From positions 314,747 through 378,746 of the forward strand of contig JASMLR010000001.1 of NCBI GenBank assembly GCA_030748575.1: 64,000 nucleotides of DNA, read 5' to 3'. A program made the translations under genes and the position numbers. This DNA comes from Phycisphaerales bacterium. Lineage in GTDB: Bacteria > Planctomycetota > Phycisphaerae > Phycisphaerales > SM1A02. The notes beneath the pieces are model-generated. The model had not been told where the DNA came from. It saw only the letters and a program-made list of their open reading frames with translations, and did not search any database. Numbering within the stretch: the stretch's first letter is position 1; every line of letters starts with the position of its first letter. Positions 17,810 to 26,126 of this stretch are shown one piece after another.

Positions 17810-19081
17810 CTACTGCCGGATCAGGATATTCGTAAACTCGATTCCGCTTCCGTGGCTCTGCAGGGCGATCGGGCCCCGCAAAGGCACCCCGGGCAGGTGG
17901 GCGTGGTCGATCACTGTGATGTCGTTCAGGACCACCGTCAGATACTCGCCACGCATGCGTATGAAGAACCGATTCCACTGCCCGACCGGCTTGTCTGCCC
18001 GCGCCGAGGGCGTCGCCGCGGCGCGGACCTCCGGTGGCCACGACGTGTCTGTGCGGTAGCCCCAGACCTCGCCGCTGCCAGCGGGCCAGCACCAGATGTT
18101 GACCTGGCTCTTGGTTGAGCCACGGAGAAAAATGCCGCTGTCACGCTCTTCGATGGTCACGGTCTTCGGCGAACCATCTTCGAGCATCACGGCTTCGCCG
18201 TCTGGCCCGATGACCGGTCGCTCCATGGAGCCCTGACTCTCGCCGGTCCATCGCCAGTCCACGATGAGATCAAAGTCGCTGAGCCACACCATTGACCATA
18301 GGTCACCGCCCTTGCCGTTGTGGGCGATCGCAGTGCCCGAAACCTCCCAGTTGTCTTCATGGCCCTCCGGCAGGGTCCAGCCCGTGAAGTCGAGGCCGTT
18401 GAAGAGGGGGCGAAAGCCCGCAGCGTCATTGGCTGTTCTGGCCCAGGGCGACGGTGACTCCGGCAACTCCTTGATGCGGAGGTTTCGGAAGTCGATCGGG
18501 GATCCTTCCGCTTCCAGACAGATATAGCCCGCTCGCGGGTTGCAGTCATACCCGCCGCTCACAACCTCACCATTGACCGCCAGCGAAATCCTGCCGTCGA
18601 TGCACTCAATGCGGTACTGATTCCACTCGCCCGCCCCTTTGGTACGGGACGCATTGGGCAGGCAACGCGCCCAGCCGTTCGGATGGGGTCGATCGGGCGT
18701 CATCGTGGCGCCCCAGATCGAGAAGATGTCACCTTCGCTCGTGTAATTCTCCGTCTCGACGCCGAGCATCACCTGCACTTCAATCGACCTGCTGAACGGC
18801 ACGCCCGGTGCCGGCAGGGCGTCGGACCAGACGAAGACGCCAGCGTTTCCCGTGGGCTCGTGGTGCATCCACTCCAGTTCAAGGATGAAATCCTCGTACA
18901 TGCGATCGGTGCGGAGCAGGCAGGTCGGTTTGCCGGTGCAGCGAATCATGCCTTCTTCGGCGCGCCACGTTGAGGCGGCGCCGTTGACGTTGACCCAGCC
19001 GTCCAACGTGGATCCATCAAAGAGGGGCAGGAAGCCGTCGCCGGTCGCCGCGAGCATCGTCAACGTGAAGAGCATTTGCAT
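17810..19081 (-). CDS. Secreted double-DUF1080 protein (3-keto-disaccharide hydrolase family)
   Basis: 423 residues with a signal peptide (MQMLFTLTMLAATGDG). Two DUF1080 (3-keto-disaccharide hydrolase) modules are seen. The first has FLPLFDGSTLDGWVN, LEWMHHEPTGNAGVFVW and FRNLRIKEL; the second FRPLFNGLDFTGWTLP, DWRWTGESQGSM, RDSGIFLRGS and EFTNILIRQ. The fold is a concanavalin-like lectin sandwich; members cleave or bind 3-keto-glucosides outside the cytoplasm and are abundant in Planctomycetota. ATG at 19081 is preferred over far-upstream starts because it gives the signal. The promoter is shared with the divergent phosphofructokinase gene, only 39 bases away. Confidence 0.88.
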   Translation of the reverse strand: MQMLFTLTMLAATGDGFLPLFDGSTLDGWVNVNGAASTWRAEEGMIRCTGKPTCLLRTDRMYEDFILELEWMHHEPTGNAGVFVWSDALPAPGVPFSRSIEVQVMLGVETENYTSEGDIFSIWGATMTPDRPHPNGWARCLPNASRTKGAGEWNQYRIECIDGRISLAVNGEVVSGGYDCNPRAGYICLEAEGSPIDFRNLRIKELPESPSPWARTANDAAGFRPLFNGLDFTGWTLPEGHEDNWEVSGTAIAHNGKGGDLWSMVWLSDFDLIVDWRWTGESQGSMERPVIGPDGEAVMLEDGSPKTVTIEERDSGIFLRGSTKSQVNIWCWPAGSGEVWGYRTDTSWPPEVRAAATPSARADKPVGQWNRFFIRMRGEYLTVVLNDITVIDHAHLPGVPLRGPIALQSHGSGIEFTNILIRQ

Positions 19082-19120
19082 GGTCGGCAGCGTACACCGA
19101 CCGCGGGTAGGCTGCCGTGC

Positions 19121-20389
19121 ATGAGTGAACAAAGACTGGCCATCCTCGTGGGGGGCGGACCGGCGCCCGGGATCAACAGCGTCATCGCGGCTGCGACGAT
19201 TCGCGCGCGGTTGCGGGGCGTGGACGTTCTGGGGATCCAGGGCGGTTTTGAGCGACTCATGGCGGGAGACGCGGGGGCTGCGGTACCTCTCGAGCCAGAC
19301 CGCGTCAGTCGTATTCACTTTCGTGGAGGGTCTGTGCTTGGTACAAGCCGGGCGAACCCGACGCGCGATGCAGCTTCGATGCAACGCGTGGTGGACACCC
19401 TGGAGTCGCTCGGAGTGACCATGCTCCTGACGATCGGGGGAGATGACACCGCTTTCTCAGCGCAGGGCGTTGCGGCGGCAGCAGACGCCATCCGCGTGGC
19501 CCATGTCCCAAAGACCATTGACAATGATCTGGATCTCCCTGCCAATATCAACACCTTCGGGTACGAGACCGCTCGAAGCGTGGGGGTTGGCATCGTCCAG
19601 AACCTCATGGTTGACGCCAAGACGACGGGGCGGTGGTACTTCGTCGTCGCGATGGGCCGAAAGGCGGGCCACCTTGCACTTGGCATTGGAAAGGCGGCGG
19701 GGGCGACCATCACGATCATCCCCGAGGAGTTCAATGGTGATCAGGTCACGCTCGATGAGGTGGCGGATGTGCTCGCTGGCGCCATCATCAAGCGAAGGAG
19801 CCTCGGTCGGGGGGACGGTGTCGCGGTCATCGCTGAGGGAGTCTGCCTGTCCATCGACCCAGCCGAACTTGAAACGCTTGGCCACGTCGAGCGTGATGAG
19901 CACGGCCACATTCGGCTTGCTGAACTGGATCTTGGCCGGGTACTCGCGCGGGAGGTGGCGAGGCGTCTCGGTGAACTTGGGCACGACTCGACCATCGTTT
20001 CCAAAAACCTCGGGTACGAACTGCGATCGGCGGACCCGATCCCGATTGATCTGGAGTACACGAGAGACCTTGGGTACTGCGGCGCCCGCTATCTCATTCA
20101 GGGAGGCAGTGGCGCACTGGTGAGCCTGCAGGAAGGGCGGTTTGTGCCCATTCCTTTCGGCGATCTGGTCGATCCGGACTCCGGCCGCATGCGGGTGCGT
20201 CTGGTCGACATTCACTCCACACGCTACGCCATCGCACGTCGGTACATGATTCGAATTCGACGGGATGACTTTGACGACGCCGTCACGGTATCGCGCCTGG
20301 CCGAGGCCTGCGGGTGCGGCGAGGCTGTGTTCCGATCGCGGTTTGAGCCGCTGACCCGAAGAGAACCGCCGCCGCTCCAACTCACCTGA
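19121..20389 (+). CDS. 6-phosphofructokinase, probably pyrophosphate-dependent
   Basis: 422 residues. Phosphoryl-donor loop: GGGPAPGINS near residue 11. The two diagnostic residues for donor type are Asp in GGDDT (106-110) and Lys in PKTIDND (130-136); ATP-dependent bacterial enzymes normally have Gly at both places, so this should use PPi. Substrate-binding motifs MGRKAGHLAL and later RDLGYCGARY are present. It interconverts fructose 6-phosphate and fructose 1,6-bisphosphate reversibly. ATG at 19121 was chosen over an upstream frame extension because the fold starts here. The next gene follows after 17 bases. Confidence 0.88.
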   Translation: MSEQRLAILVGGGPAPGINSVIAAATIRARLRGVDVLGIQGGFERLMAGDAGAAVPLEPDRVSRIHFRGGSVLGTSRANPTRDAASMQRVVDTLESLGVTMLLTIGGDDTAFSAQGVAAAADAIRVAHVPKTIDNDLDLPANINTFGYETARSVGVGIVQNLMVDAKTTGRWYFVVAMGRKAGHLALGIGKAAGATITIIPEEFNGDQVTLDEVADVLAGAIIKRRSLGRGDGVAVIAEGVCLSIDPAELETLGHVERDEHGHIRLAELDLGRVLAREVARRLGELGHDSTIVSKNLGYELRSADPIPIDLEYTRDLGYCGARYLIQGGSGALVSLQEGRFVPIPFGDLVDPDSGRMRVRLVDIHSTRYAIARRYMIRIRRDDFDDAVTVSRLAEACGCGEAVFRSRFEPLTRREPPPLQLT

Positions 20390-20406
20390 GGCAGTACCAT
20401 GGCGGC

Positions 20407-20565
20407 GTGATCGCGGCCGGCATCTTCATTCTGTTGCTGCTCACGCTGCTGGCGATGCGGTCTCGGCGGCGATGGCCGGCCATACTTCTCTTCATCGTGT
20501 CGCTGGTCGCCGTCTGTCTGTTGCTGTCGCACCATGCGACCGATTCTCTGGGGCTCTCATTCTGA
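20407..20565 (+). CDS. DUF5993-like small membrane protein
   Basis: A 52-residue protein starting at GTG 20407: one helix AAGIFILLLLTLLAMRSRRR, a short basic loop, then AILLFIVSLVAVCLLLSHHATDSLGLSF. This layout with the closing HHATDSLGLSF is that of small DUF5993 proteins, which are typically found next to dsbB. The stop is one base before the DsbB start. Role unknown; perhaps an accessory to the thiol oxidase. Confidence 0.72.
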   Translation: MIAAGIFILLLLTLLAMRSRRRWPAILLFIVSLVAVCLLLSHHATDSLGLSF

Positions 20566-20566
20566 T

Positions 20567-21136
20567 ATGCGCCGACTTCTCTACATGCTGGCGCAGTTTG
20601 AGATTCTCGCCATCTGCGGCGTACTCCTCGGCGCATTCTGGATGCAGTTCGGGGAGTGGGAGGTCCCGTGCCCGCTGTGCATCATTCAGCGAATGGCAAT
20701 GGTCTTGTGCGCGCTCGGCCCCGCCATGATCATGATGGAGGGGCTACGGGAACGAGACATCGGGCTTCCGGTGGTGCTCGCCGGGTACGGAATGAGTACG
20801 CTCGGAGCCGTCGTCGGGCTCGCTGCATCGAGCAGGCAGCTGCTGCTGCACATCATGCCAGGTGATCCCGGGTACGGCGGCACGGTCATGGGGCTCCATC
20901 TCTACACATGGGCCGTCGTCGTGTTTCTGTTCGTTTTGGCATTCAGCGGAACGCGATTGCTGCTGCTTCACTCGGTGGGGCCCCAGCGTGGCGAAGGCCG
21001 GGCCGGGACTCGGCTCGTCCTGTGGGTGCTCGGCCTGATCATCGCAGCCAACGCCGTGGCTGTGTTCTTTGAGGCTGGCATGCACTGGTATCTCCCCGAC
21101 AATCCAACCGGGTACAGGCTTCTCGAAGGCCCATGA
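20567..21136 (+). CDS. DsbB-like disulfide bond formation protein
   Basis: 189 residues, four or five helices. The first periplasmic loop has CPLCIIQR (Cys pair about residues 36-39), the quinone-linked redox pair of DsbB/BdbC. The second periplasmic Cys pair of the classic DsbB is not visible, which is the BdbC-like condition. It would pass electrons from a DsbA-like oxidase to quinone. ATG at 20567 gives the family start MRRLLYMLAQFEILAICGVL. The stop overlaps the metal ATPase start. Confidence 0.85.
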   Translation: MRRLLYMLAQFEILAICGVLLGAFWMQFGEWEVPCPLCIIQRMAMVLCALGPAMIMMEGLRERDIGLPVVLAGYGMSTLGAVVGLAASSRQLLLHIMPGDPGYGGTVMGLHLYTWAVVVFLFVLAFSGTRLLLLHSVGPQRGEGRAGTRLVLWVLGLIIAANAVAVFFEAGMHWYLPDNPTGYRLLEGP

Positions 21137-23499
21137 GCCATGAGGGGCGAACTGACCCGCCGCCCAGGCGCCTGCCGGTGATTTCATCCGGTGTAGCGCA
21201 CCCGTGTGGAGAGGAATCTGACCCGGACGTGTGCGCGGCGTGCGTTGTGAAGTGGATCGAGCGGCGTGCAGCCGAGGAGGGCACGACGCCTGACGACGAC
21301 TCGACCCATGTCGTGCTTGCGGTTCCGGTTGTGGGCGTGCAAAGCGAGCGTCAGCGTCGGACGCTGCGGCGCCGGCTTCGGGCACTTGATGTGCCTGCGG
21401 TGCTTCCTCGAGGAGACGATCGCGTGTTCCTGCGGTTTCCGCGTGGAACCTGCCCGCTGCATGAAGTGTCCGAGCGCCTGGAGGGACTTCCGCTGCGACT
21501 GGATCTCGCTGCCACGGAAGTCCGCTACGGCGCAGCGGCCGGTTCGCTGCCTGCCGACGTGCGGCTGCCGATGCGGGTGCTCGACGGCCTGGGGATGGTG
21601 GGGCGGGCGGTGTTTGGCCATCGTGAACTGCTTCTGGTCGTGATCTCGGGCGTGCTTCTGCTGGCTGGGTTCATCACGCATCTCGCCGGGGGAAGCGAAG
21701 CCGCGCGGCTCATCCTGCTGGGGCTGAGCGCCGTGTTGTCGAGCAGGTCCACCTTCGTTGAGGCGCTGGCAGTGCTGCGCCGCTTTCGAGTGGATGTGGA
21801 TGTACTCATGTTTGTCGCGGCAGCGGGTGCCGCGGCGCTGGGGCATTACGAAGAGGCCGCGTTCCTGCTGTTTCTCTTTGGGCTCGGAGCGGCGGGCGAG
21901 CATCTCGCCCTGGAGCGGGCAAAGCGAGCCGTTGATGCGCTCAGTGATCTGGCACCGGACACGGCGGACCGCATCGAGCCTGATGGCTCGACCACTCGCG
22001 TGCCTGTTGAGGAGATTGTCGTCGGGGACCACGTCGCGGTGCATCCATTCGACCGCGTTCCGGTGGACGGAGCGGTGCAGGTCGGCCGTTCGGCGATCGA
22101 CCAGTCACCGGTGACGGGCGAGTCAGTTCCGGTGGACAAAGAGCAGGGGGATGACGTCTTTGCCGGGACTGTTAATGGTGAGGGCGAACTGGTCGTTCGT
22201 GTCAGCACGCCTGCAGGCGAAAGCACGCTGGCCCGCATCATGCGGATGGTTGAGGAGGCTCAGGCAGCTCAGTCACCGGCAGAGCGATTCACAGAACGCG
22301 TCGAGCGAATCTATGTCCCCATCGTCTTTGTTTTGACAGCGGCGGTCGTCGCGATTCCGGCGTGGGCCGGGTGGGAGGACTGGGGCGTGTCGTTCTACCG
22401 CGGCATGGCCTTTCTGGTCGCGGCTTCGCCGTGCGCTGTTGCCATCGGCACTCCGGCTGCCGTGCTCTGCGGTCTGGGCCGCTCGGCGAGGTTGGGCGTG
22501 CTGATGAAGGGGGGGGCAGCGCTCGAGTCGTTGGGCCGTATGAAGGCCGTTGCGCTGGACAAGACCGGGACCATCACCGTCGGGCGTCCTCAGGTGACAA
22601 CGGTCATCGCGACGGGAACCGCCTCGGAGCAGGAGGTCATCGGGCTTGCTGCTGCAGTGGAGCAAGCGGTGTCGCATCCACTGGCAGAGGCGATCGTTGA
22701 GGCAGCGGCGGAGCGGCAGGTCGCGCTTCCAGAGACGTCTCCGGTGCGGCAGATTGCAGGGCGCGGCGCGATTGCGGAAGTCGGTGGCCTGGAGATCGCG
22801 GTCGGGCGTGGGAACATGGGCGTGCTTGGCGAGGATGCCGGGCAGGCTGTCTCTCAGTTGGCCGAACGTGGAGAGAGCGTGGTGTGTGTCTTTCGGGCCG
22901 GTGCTGCGATCGGCGTCATTGGGCTCGCCGATCGGCCGAGACCTGAAGCTGCGGCAGCAGTGGCGGACCTGCGCGCATTGGGCGTGGAGTCGGTGGCCAT
23001 GATCACCGGTGATCACGCTGGCGCTGCGGCGTCCGTGGCTGAAGCGGTTGGGATTGAAGACGTTCGGGCGGATCTGCTTCCGGAGGACAAGTTGGGCATC
23101 GTTGAGTCGTTGCGAGAGACCTACGGCAGCGTCGCCATGGTGGGCGACGGGGTCAACGACGCGCCTGCATTGGCTGCAGCAGATGTGGGCGTGGCGATGG
23201 GCGCGGCGGGAACGGACGTGGCGATGGAGACCGCCGACGTGGTGCTCATGGGGAGCGACCTGCAACTGCTTACGGATGCGGTGGCGCTCTCGCAGGCCAG
23301 CAGGCGGATGATCATGCACAATCTGCTGATCGCTTTGAGCGTGATCTGCGTGGTGGCGCCGCTTGCGGTGATCGGGGTGGCGGATCTGGGGCCTGCGGTG
23401 CTTCTGCACGAGGGTTCGACCATCGTTGTGGTGGTCAACGCCTTGCGGCTGCTCCAATGGACGTCCGGCCGCCGCCCGATCCCACCGCCGCCCAACTGA
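21133..23499 (+). CDS. P1B-4-type heavy-metal P-type ATPase (Fe/Co-type exporter)
   Basis: 788 residues. The transmembrane metal motif is ASPCAVAIG (SPC, about 432-434), and the last helix has LLHEGSTIVVV; SPC with HEG(G/S)T marks the P1B-4 group, reported to export ferrous iron, cobalt or related metals. Catalytic Asp in DKTGT (476-480), TGES actuator loop (328-331) and GDGVNDAPAL hinge are intact. The N-terminus carries Cys/His-rich stretches (HPCGEESDPDVCAAC) that could sense or bind metal. It overlaps DsbB by four bases, an uncommon pairing with a thiol oxidase. Confidence 0.9.
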   Translation: MSHEGRTDPPPRRLPVISSGVAHPCGEESDPDVCAACVVKWIERRAAEEGTTPDDDSTHVVLAVPVVGVQSERQRRTLRRRLRALDVPAVLPRGDDRVFLRFPRGTCPLHEVSERLEGLPLRLDLAATEVRYGAAAGSLPADVRLPMRVLDGLGMVGRAVFGHRELLLVVISGVLLLAGFITHLAGGSEAARLILLGLSAVLSSRSTFVEALAVLRRFRVDVDVLMFVAAAGAAALGHYEEAAFLLFLFGLGAAGEHLALERAKRAVDALSDLAPDTADRIEPDGSTTRVPVEEIVVGDHVAVHPFDRVPVDGAVQVGRSAIDQSPVTGESVPVDKEQGDDVFAGTVNGEGELVVRVSTPAGESTLARIMRMVEEAQAAQSPAERFTERVERIYVPIVFVLTAAVVAIPAWAGWEDWGVSFYRGMAFLVAASPCAVAIGTPAAVLCGLGRSARLGVLMKGGAALESLGRMKAVALDKTGTITVGRPQVTTVIATGTASEQEVIGLAAAVEQAVSHPLAEAIVEAAAERQVALPETSPVRQIAGRGAIAEVGGLEIAVGRGNMGVLGEDAGQAVSQLAERGESVVCVFRAGAAIGVIGLADRPRPEAAAAVADLRALGVESVAMITGDHAGAAASVAEAVGIEDVRADLLPEDKLGIVESLRETYGSVAMVGDGVNDAPALAAADVGVAMGAAGTDVAMETADVVLMGSDLQLLTDAVALSQASRRMIMHNLLIALSVICVVAPLAVIGVADLGPAVLLHEGSTIVVVVNALRLLQWTSGRRPIPPPPN

Positions 23500-23593
23500 C
23501 CGCCGGTCACTTTATGTGCTTGTTTGACAACAGGTTAGAAAACTGCGGTTTTGTAACGGCTTGGGGTGCAACGAGATAAAGTGACCGGCGGTC
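23498..23593. repeat. 96-bp element with perfect 18-bp terminal inverted repeats
   Basis: The left arm 23498-23515 (GACCGCCGGTCACTTTAT) is the exact reverse complement of the right arm 23576-23593. They enclose 60 AT-richer bases. The left arm overlaps the stop of the P-type ATPase and the right arm ends 20 bases before the M42 peptidase start. It could be a MITE-like element or a long cruciform; as an RNA the loop is large for a simple terminator. Confidence 0.85.
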
Positions 23594-23613
23594 GTTGGTA
23601 CCCTTTGCGGCCT

Positions 23614-24663
23614 ATGAACAAGAAGTTGTTTCAGCGGCTGTGTGAGACGCCTGGTGTGCCCGGGCGGGAGGAGCGGGTTCGTGAGGTTGTCAAAGGCGCC
23701 ATTCGCGGGCTGTTTGACGAGGTCCGCGAAGACGCGATGGGCTCGCTCATCTGCACGCGAAAGCGAACCAGTGGCAACAAACGTACGCCCACCCGGATCC
23801 TGATCTGTGCTCATATGGACGAGATCGGGTTCTACGTACGCCACGTCGACGAGCAGGGGTACGCCTGGGTCAACCCGGCGGGTGGGTTTGACCCACGCAA
23901 CCTCTTTCACAGACGCGTCATGGTGTGCACGGACAAAGGTGATCACATCGGAGTCATGACGGCCGGGGGCAAGCCCGTCCACATTTCGACCCCGGAAGAA
24001 CGCAAGCAGATTCCGGAGCCGCTCGGCTTCTATGTCGATCTCGGTATGGATGCAGAGAAGGCTCGCAAGGCCGTGCAGGTTGGCGACTACGTCGTCATGC
24101 ATGAACCATTCGTCGAGCAGCCCGAGGCATTCATGTCCAAGGCGATTGACAATCGCTTCGCCGTGTTCTGCGCCATTGAGGCTGTCAAGAAGCTCTCGAA
24201 AGGCAAGGGGCACGCCTGTGAAATCGTCGTGGCGTTTACGACCCAGGAAGAGGTGGGGCTCCGCGGGGCGTTCACTGCGGCGGAAGCCGTGCATGCCGAC
24301 CTCGGCATCGGCCTGGACGTCACCCTGTGCGCCGACACGCCGGGCGTGCCGGAAGCCGATCGCGTCACCAAGCGTGGCGACGGGGCCGGCGTCATGTTTA
24401 TGGACAGTTCCATGATTGCTGATCGTTCGCTCGCAGAGGACATCTGCCGCGTTGCCAAGCGTCGCAAGATCCCGTATCAGCGGTGCATTCTTCCCCGTGG
24501 CGGACAGGACGGGGCTGCAATCCAACGAAGCCGGCATGGCGTGCGGTGCGCCGCCGTCGTGTGCGGGACTCGCTATGTCCACACAATCACCGAGTCCATT
24601 CACAAGGGCGATCTGCAAGCGACCATCGACCTGCTCGCCGCATGGATCGGATCGGTCAAGTAG
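23614..24663 (+). CDS. M42-family metallo-aminopeptidase
   Basis: 349 residues beginning MNKKLFQRLCETPGVPGREERVREVV, the usual start of M42 glutamyl aminopeptidase/endoglucanase-like proteins. Metal ligands: ICAHMDEIGFYV (His and Asp), SKAIDNRFAVF (Asp), AFTTQEEVGLRGA (Glu base and ligand) and LPRGGQDGAAIQR near the end. The HDA/His for the last ligand is in RYVHTITESIHKGD. Cytosolic peptide trimming is the likely role. The region before the start has the inverted-repeat element, and no clear Shine-Dalgarno site. Confidence 0.9.
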   Translation: MNKKLFQRLCETPGVPGREERVREVVKGAIRGLFDEVREDAMGSLICTRKRTSGNKRTPTRILICAHMDEIGFYVRHVDEQGYAWVNPAGGFDPRNLFHRRVMVCTDKGDHIGVMTAGGKPVHISTPEERKQIPEPLGFYVDLGMDAEKARKAVQVGDYVVMHEPFVEQPEAFMSKAIDNRFAVFCAIEAVKKLSKGKGHACEIVVAFTTQEEVGLRGAFTAAEAVHADLGIGLDVTLCADTPGVPEADRVTKRGDGAGVMFMDSSMIADRSLAEDICRVAKRRKIPYQRCILPRGGQDGAAIQRSRHGVRCAAVVCGTRYVHTITESIHKGDLQATIDLLAAWIGSVK

Positions 24664-24674
24664 GAAGGACGGAT

Positions 24675-25280
24675 ATGAAAAGCATCATCGTGGCTGCCGG
24701 CATCGCGCTGGCTGGACTGCTCGGCGCGCAGGCTTCGCAGACGCCTGCCTCGGTCGCTCCTCCCGAACAGTGGACCCTTGATCCAGTGCACAGCGCGGCG
24801 CTCTTTCGCATCCACCATGCGGGCGCGGGCCGGTTCTGGGGTCGGTTCAATGACGTGAGCGGCACCGTTGACTGGAACCGGGATGACTCCGCGGCGCCGG
24901 AGTTCGCGGTTGCAGTCGCCGCAGAGAGCATAGACACGGGAAACACCAAGCTTGACGGACACCTCAAGGCGCCCGATTTCTTCAATGCTCGGGAGTTTGA
25001 GTCGATCACGTTCAACAGCACGGGCGGTGAACGCCTCGGCGAGCGGCGATGGCGAATCACCGGTGACATGACGCTTCTCGGTGTGACCAAGCCGATTGAA
25101 GCGGAGGTAGAAGTGACCGGCGTGGTTGGAAGCCCGGTGATGGCGAAGGCTGGGTGGGAAGCGAAGTTTGAGATCGACCGATCGGCATTCGGGATGGACT
25201 GGGGGATTGATCGAGGTGCGCTCAGCGACGACGTTCAACTCATCGTGGCGCTGGAGGGCGGCATCGAGCCGGGCCGCTGA
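24675..25280 (+). CDS. YceI-family periplasmic protein
   Basis: 201 residues with a signal peptide (MKSIIVAAGIALAGLLGAQA). The YceI lipocalin-like barrel is shown by EQWTLDPVHSAALFRIHHAG, KLDGHLKAPDFFNAREFESI and MTLLGVTKPIEAEVEV. Members bind isoprenoids such as ubiquinone precursors; physiological role is open. GGAAGGA is 8 bases before the ATG. It follows the M42 peptidase by 11 bases and precedes a membrane protein by 3. Confidence 0.88.
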   Translation: MKSIIVAAGIALAGLLGAQASQTPASVAPPEQWTLDPVHSAALFRIHHAGAGRFWGRFNDVSGTVDWNRDDSAAPEFAVAVAAESIDTGNTKLDGHLKAPDFFNAREFESITFNSTGGERLGERRWRITGDMTLLGVTKPIEAEVEVTGVVGSPVMAKAGWEAKFEIDRSAFGMDWGIDRGALSDDVQLIVALEGGIEPGR

Positions 25281-25283
25281 CCG

Positions 25284-26126
25284 ATGTTGGAGCCGCTCGT
25301 GTGGAGTGTCGCCCTTCCTGCCATCGGCGCGGGCGTGCTGCTGGCGTTGGTGTGGTGGGCCGCAGGAGACGGATGCACCTGGGTACCGAGGGTGGTGGTT
25401 CCGCTGGTCCTGGCCGGGGCAGCTGCCGGATCGTTCATCGCGAGCATCGGGCTACCCGAGTGGCCGCTGGCGCAGAAGTGGCACGGGCTTGTATGGGTGT
25501 TTGGTGCGATCGCGGCGGCCGGGATGCTCGATGGCGCCTTGAGGGCAGGCGACTGGGCCGCCCGCTTGGTCGTGGCATGCGTCGCCGGCGGGGCGGCCGC
25601 ATGGTTGCTGCACCTCCCTGACACGCCGCCGCTGGCTGTGGGCATGGCTGTCGGGGGGCTTACCTACGTCGGGGGCATGCTTGATTCCAGCGGGCGGGGC
25701 GTCCCGATCCTGGCCGGCATCTGGGCCGGCGGGGCAGCCCTGTCGCTGCTCATTCTCGTTGCAGCGTCCATGACGGTGTCACTGATCGCCGGCGCTGTGT
25801 CGGCAACCGCCGCGCTGGTCGTGCTTGTCGGGATTCTGCTTCGAGGCCGCGCGGTATGGCGGTCCGGTGGCGGCGGCGCGGCGGGGGGCGGCCTGCTCGC
25901 CGCACTCGCGCTCACGGGGTGGTCGTACGACTACGACATCGTCCCCTTGTGGGCATGGTGGGCTGGAGTCGCGGGGTTCCCGATCGCCTGTATGCTGGAA
26001 CTTGGCTCACTTGAGAAGTGGCATGGCGTGATGTCGGGTCTGGCACGGACAGGTGTGCTGGTAGCGCCGCCCGTGGCAGCGATCGTCCTCAATTGGGACG
26101 CGATTCAGGGAGCGTTCAGTGGCTGA
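25284..26126 (+). CDS. Integral membrane protein of unknown function
   Basis: 280 residues, eight or nine hydrophobic helices, Gly/Ala/Trp-rich, no recognised family. No signature for transport or catalysis could be found; the motif DYDIVPLWAWWAG occurs in a late loop. The gene starts three bases after YceI and its end overlaps the start of the POT transporter by 8 bases, so it is co-translated with both. Function not assigned. Confidence 0.72.
   Translation: MLEPLVWSVALPAIGAGVLLALVWWAAGDGCTWVPRVVVPLVLAGAAAGSFIASIGLPEWPLAQKWHGLVWVFGAIAAAGMLDGALRAGDWAARLVVACVAGGAAAWLLHLPDTPPLAVGMAVGGLTYVGGMLDSSGRGVPILAGIWAGGAALSLLILVAASMTVSLIAGAVSATAALVVLVGILLRGRAVWRSGGGGAAGGGLLAALALTGWSYDYDIVPLWAWWAGVAGFPIACMLELGSLEKWHGVMSGLARTGVLVAPPVAAIVLNWDAIQGAFSG

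Noticed and set aside
23524..23556. TTGACA at 23524 as a -35 box for the M42 gene
   Set aside because: No good -10 hexamer at 16-18 bp; the nearest TTGTAA is 21 bp away.
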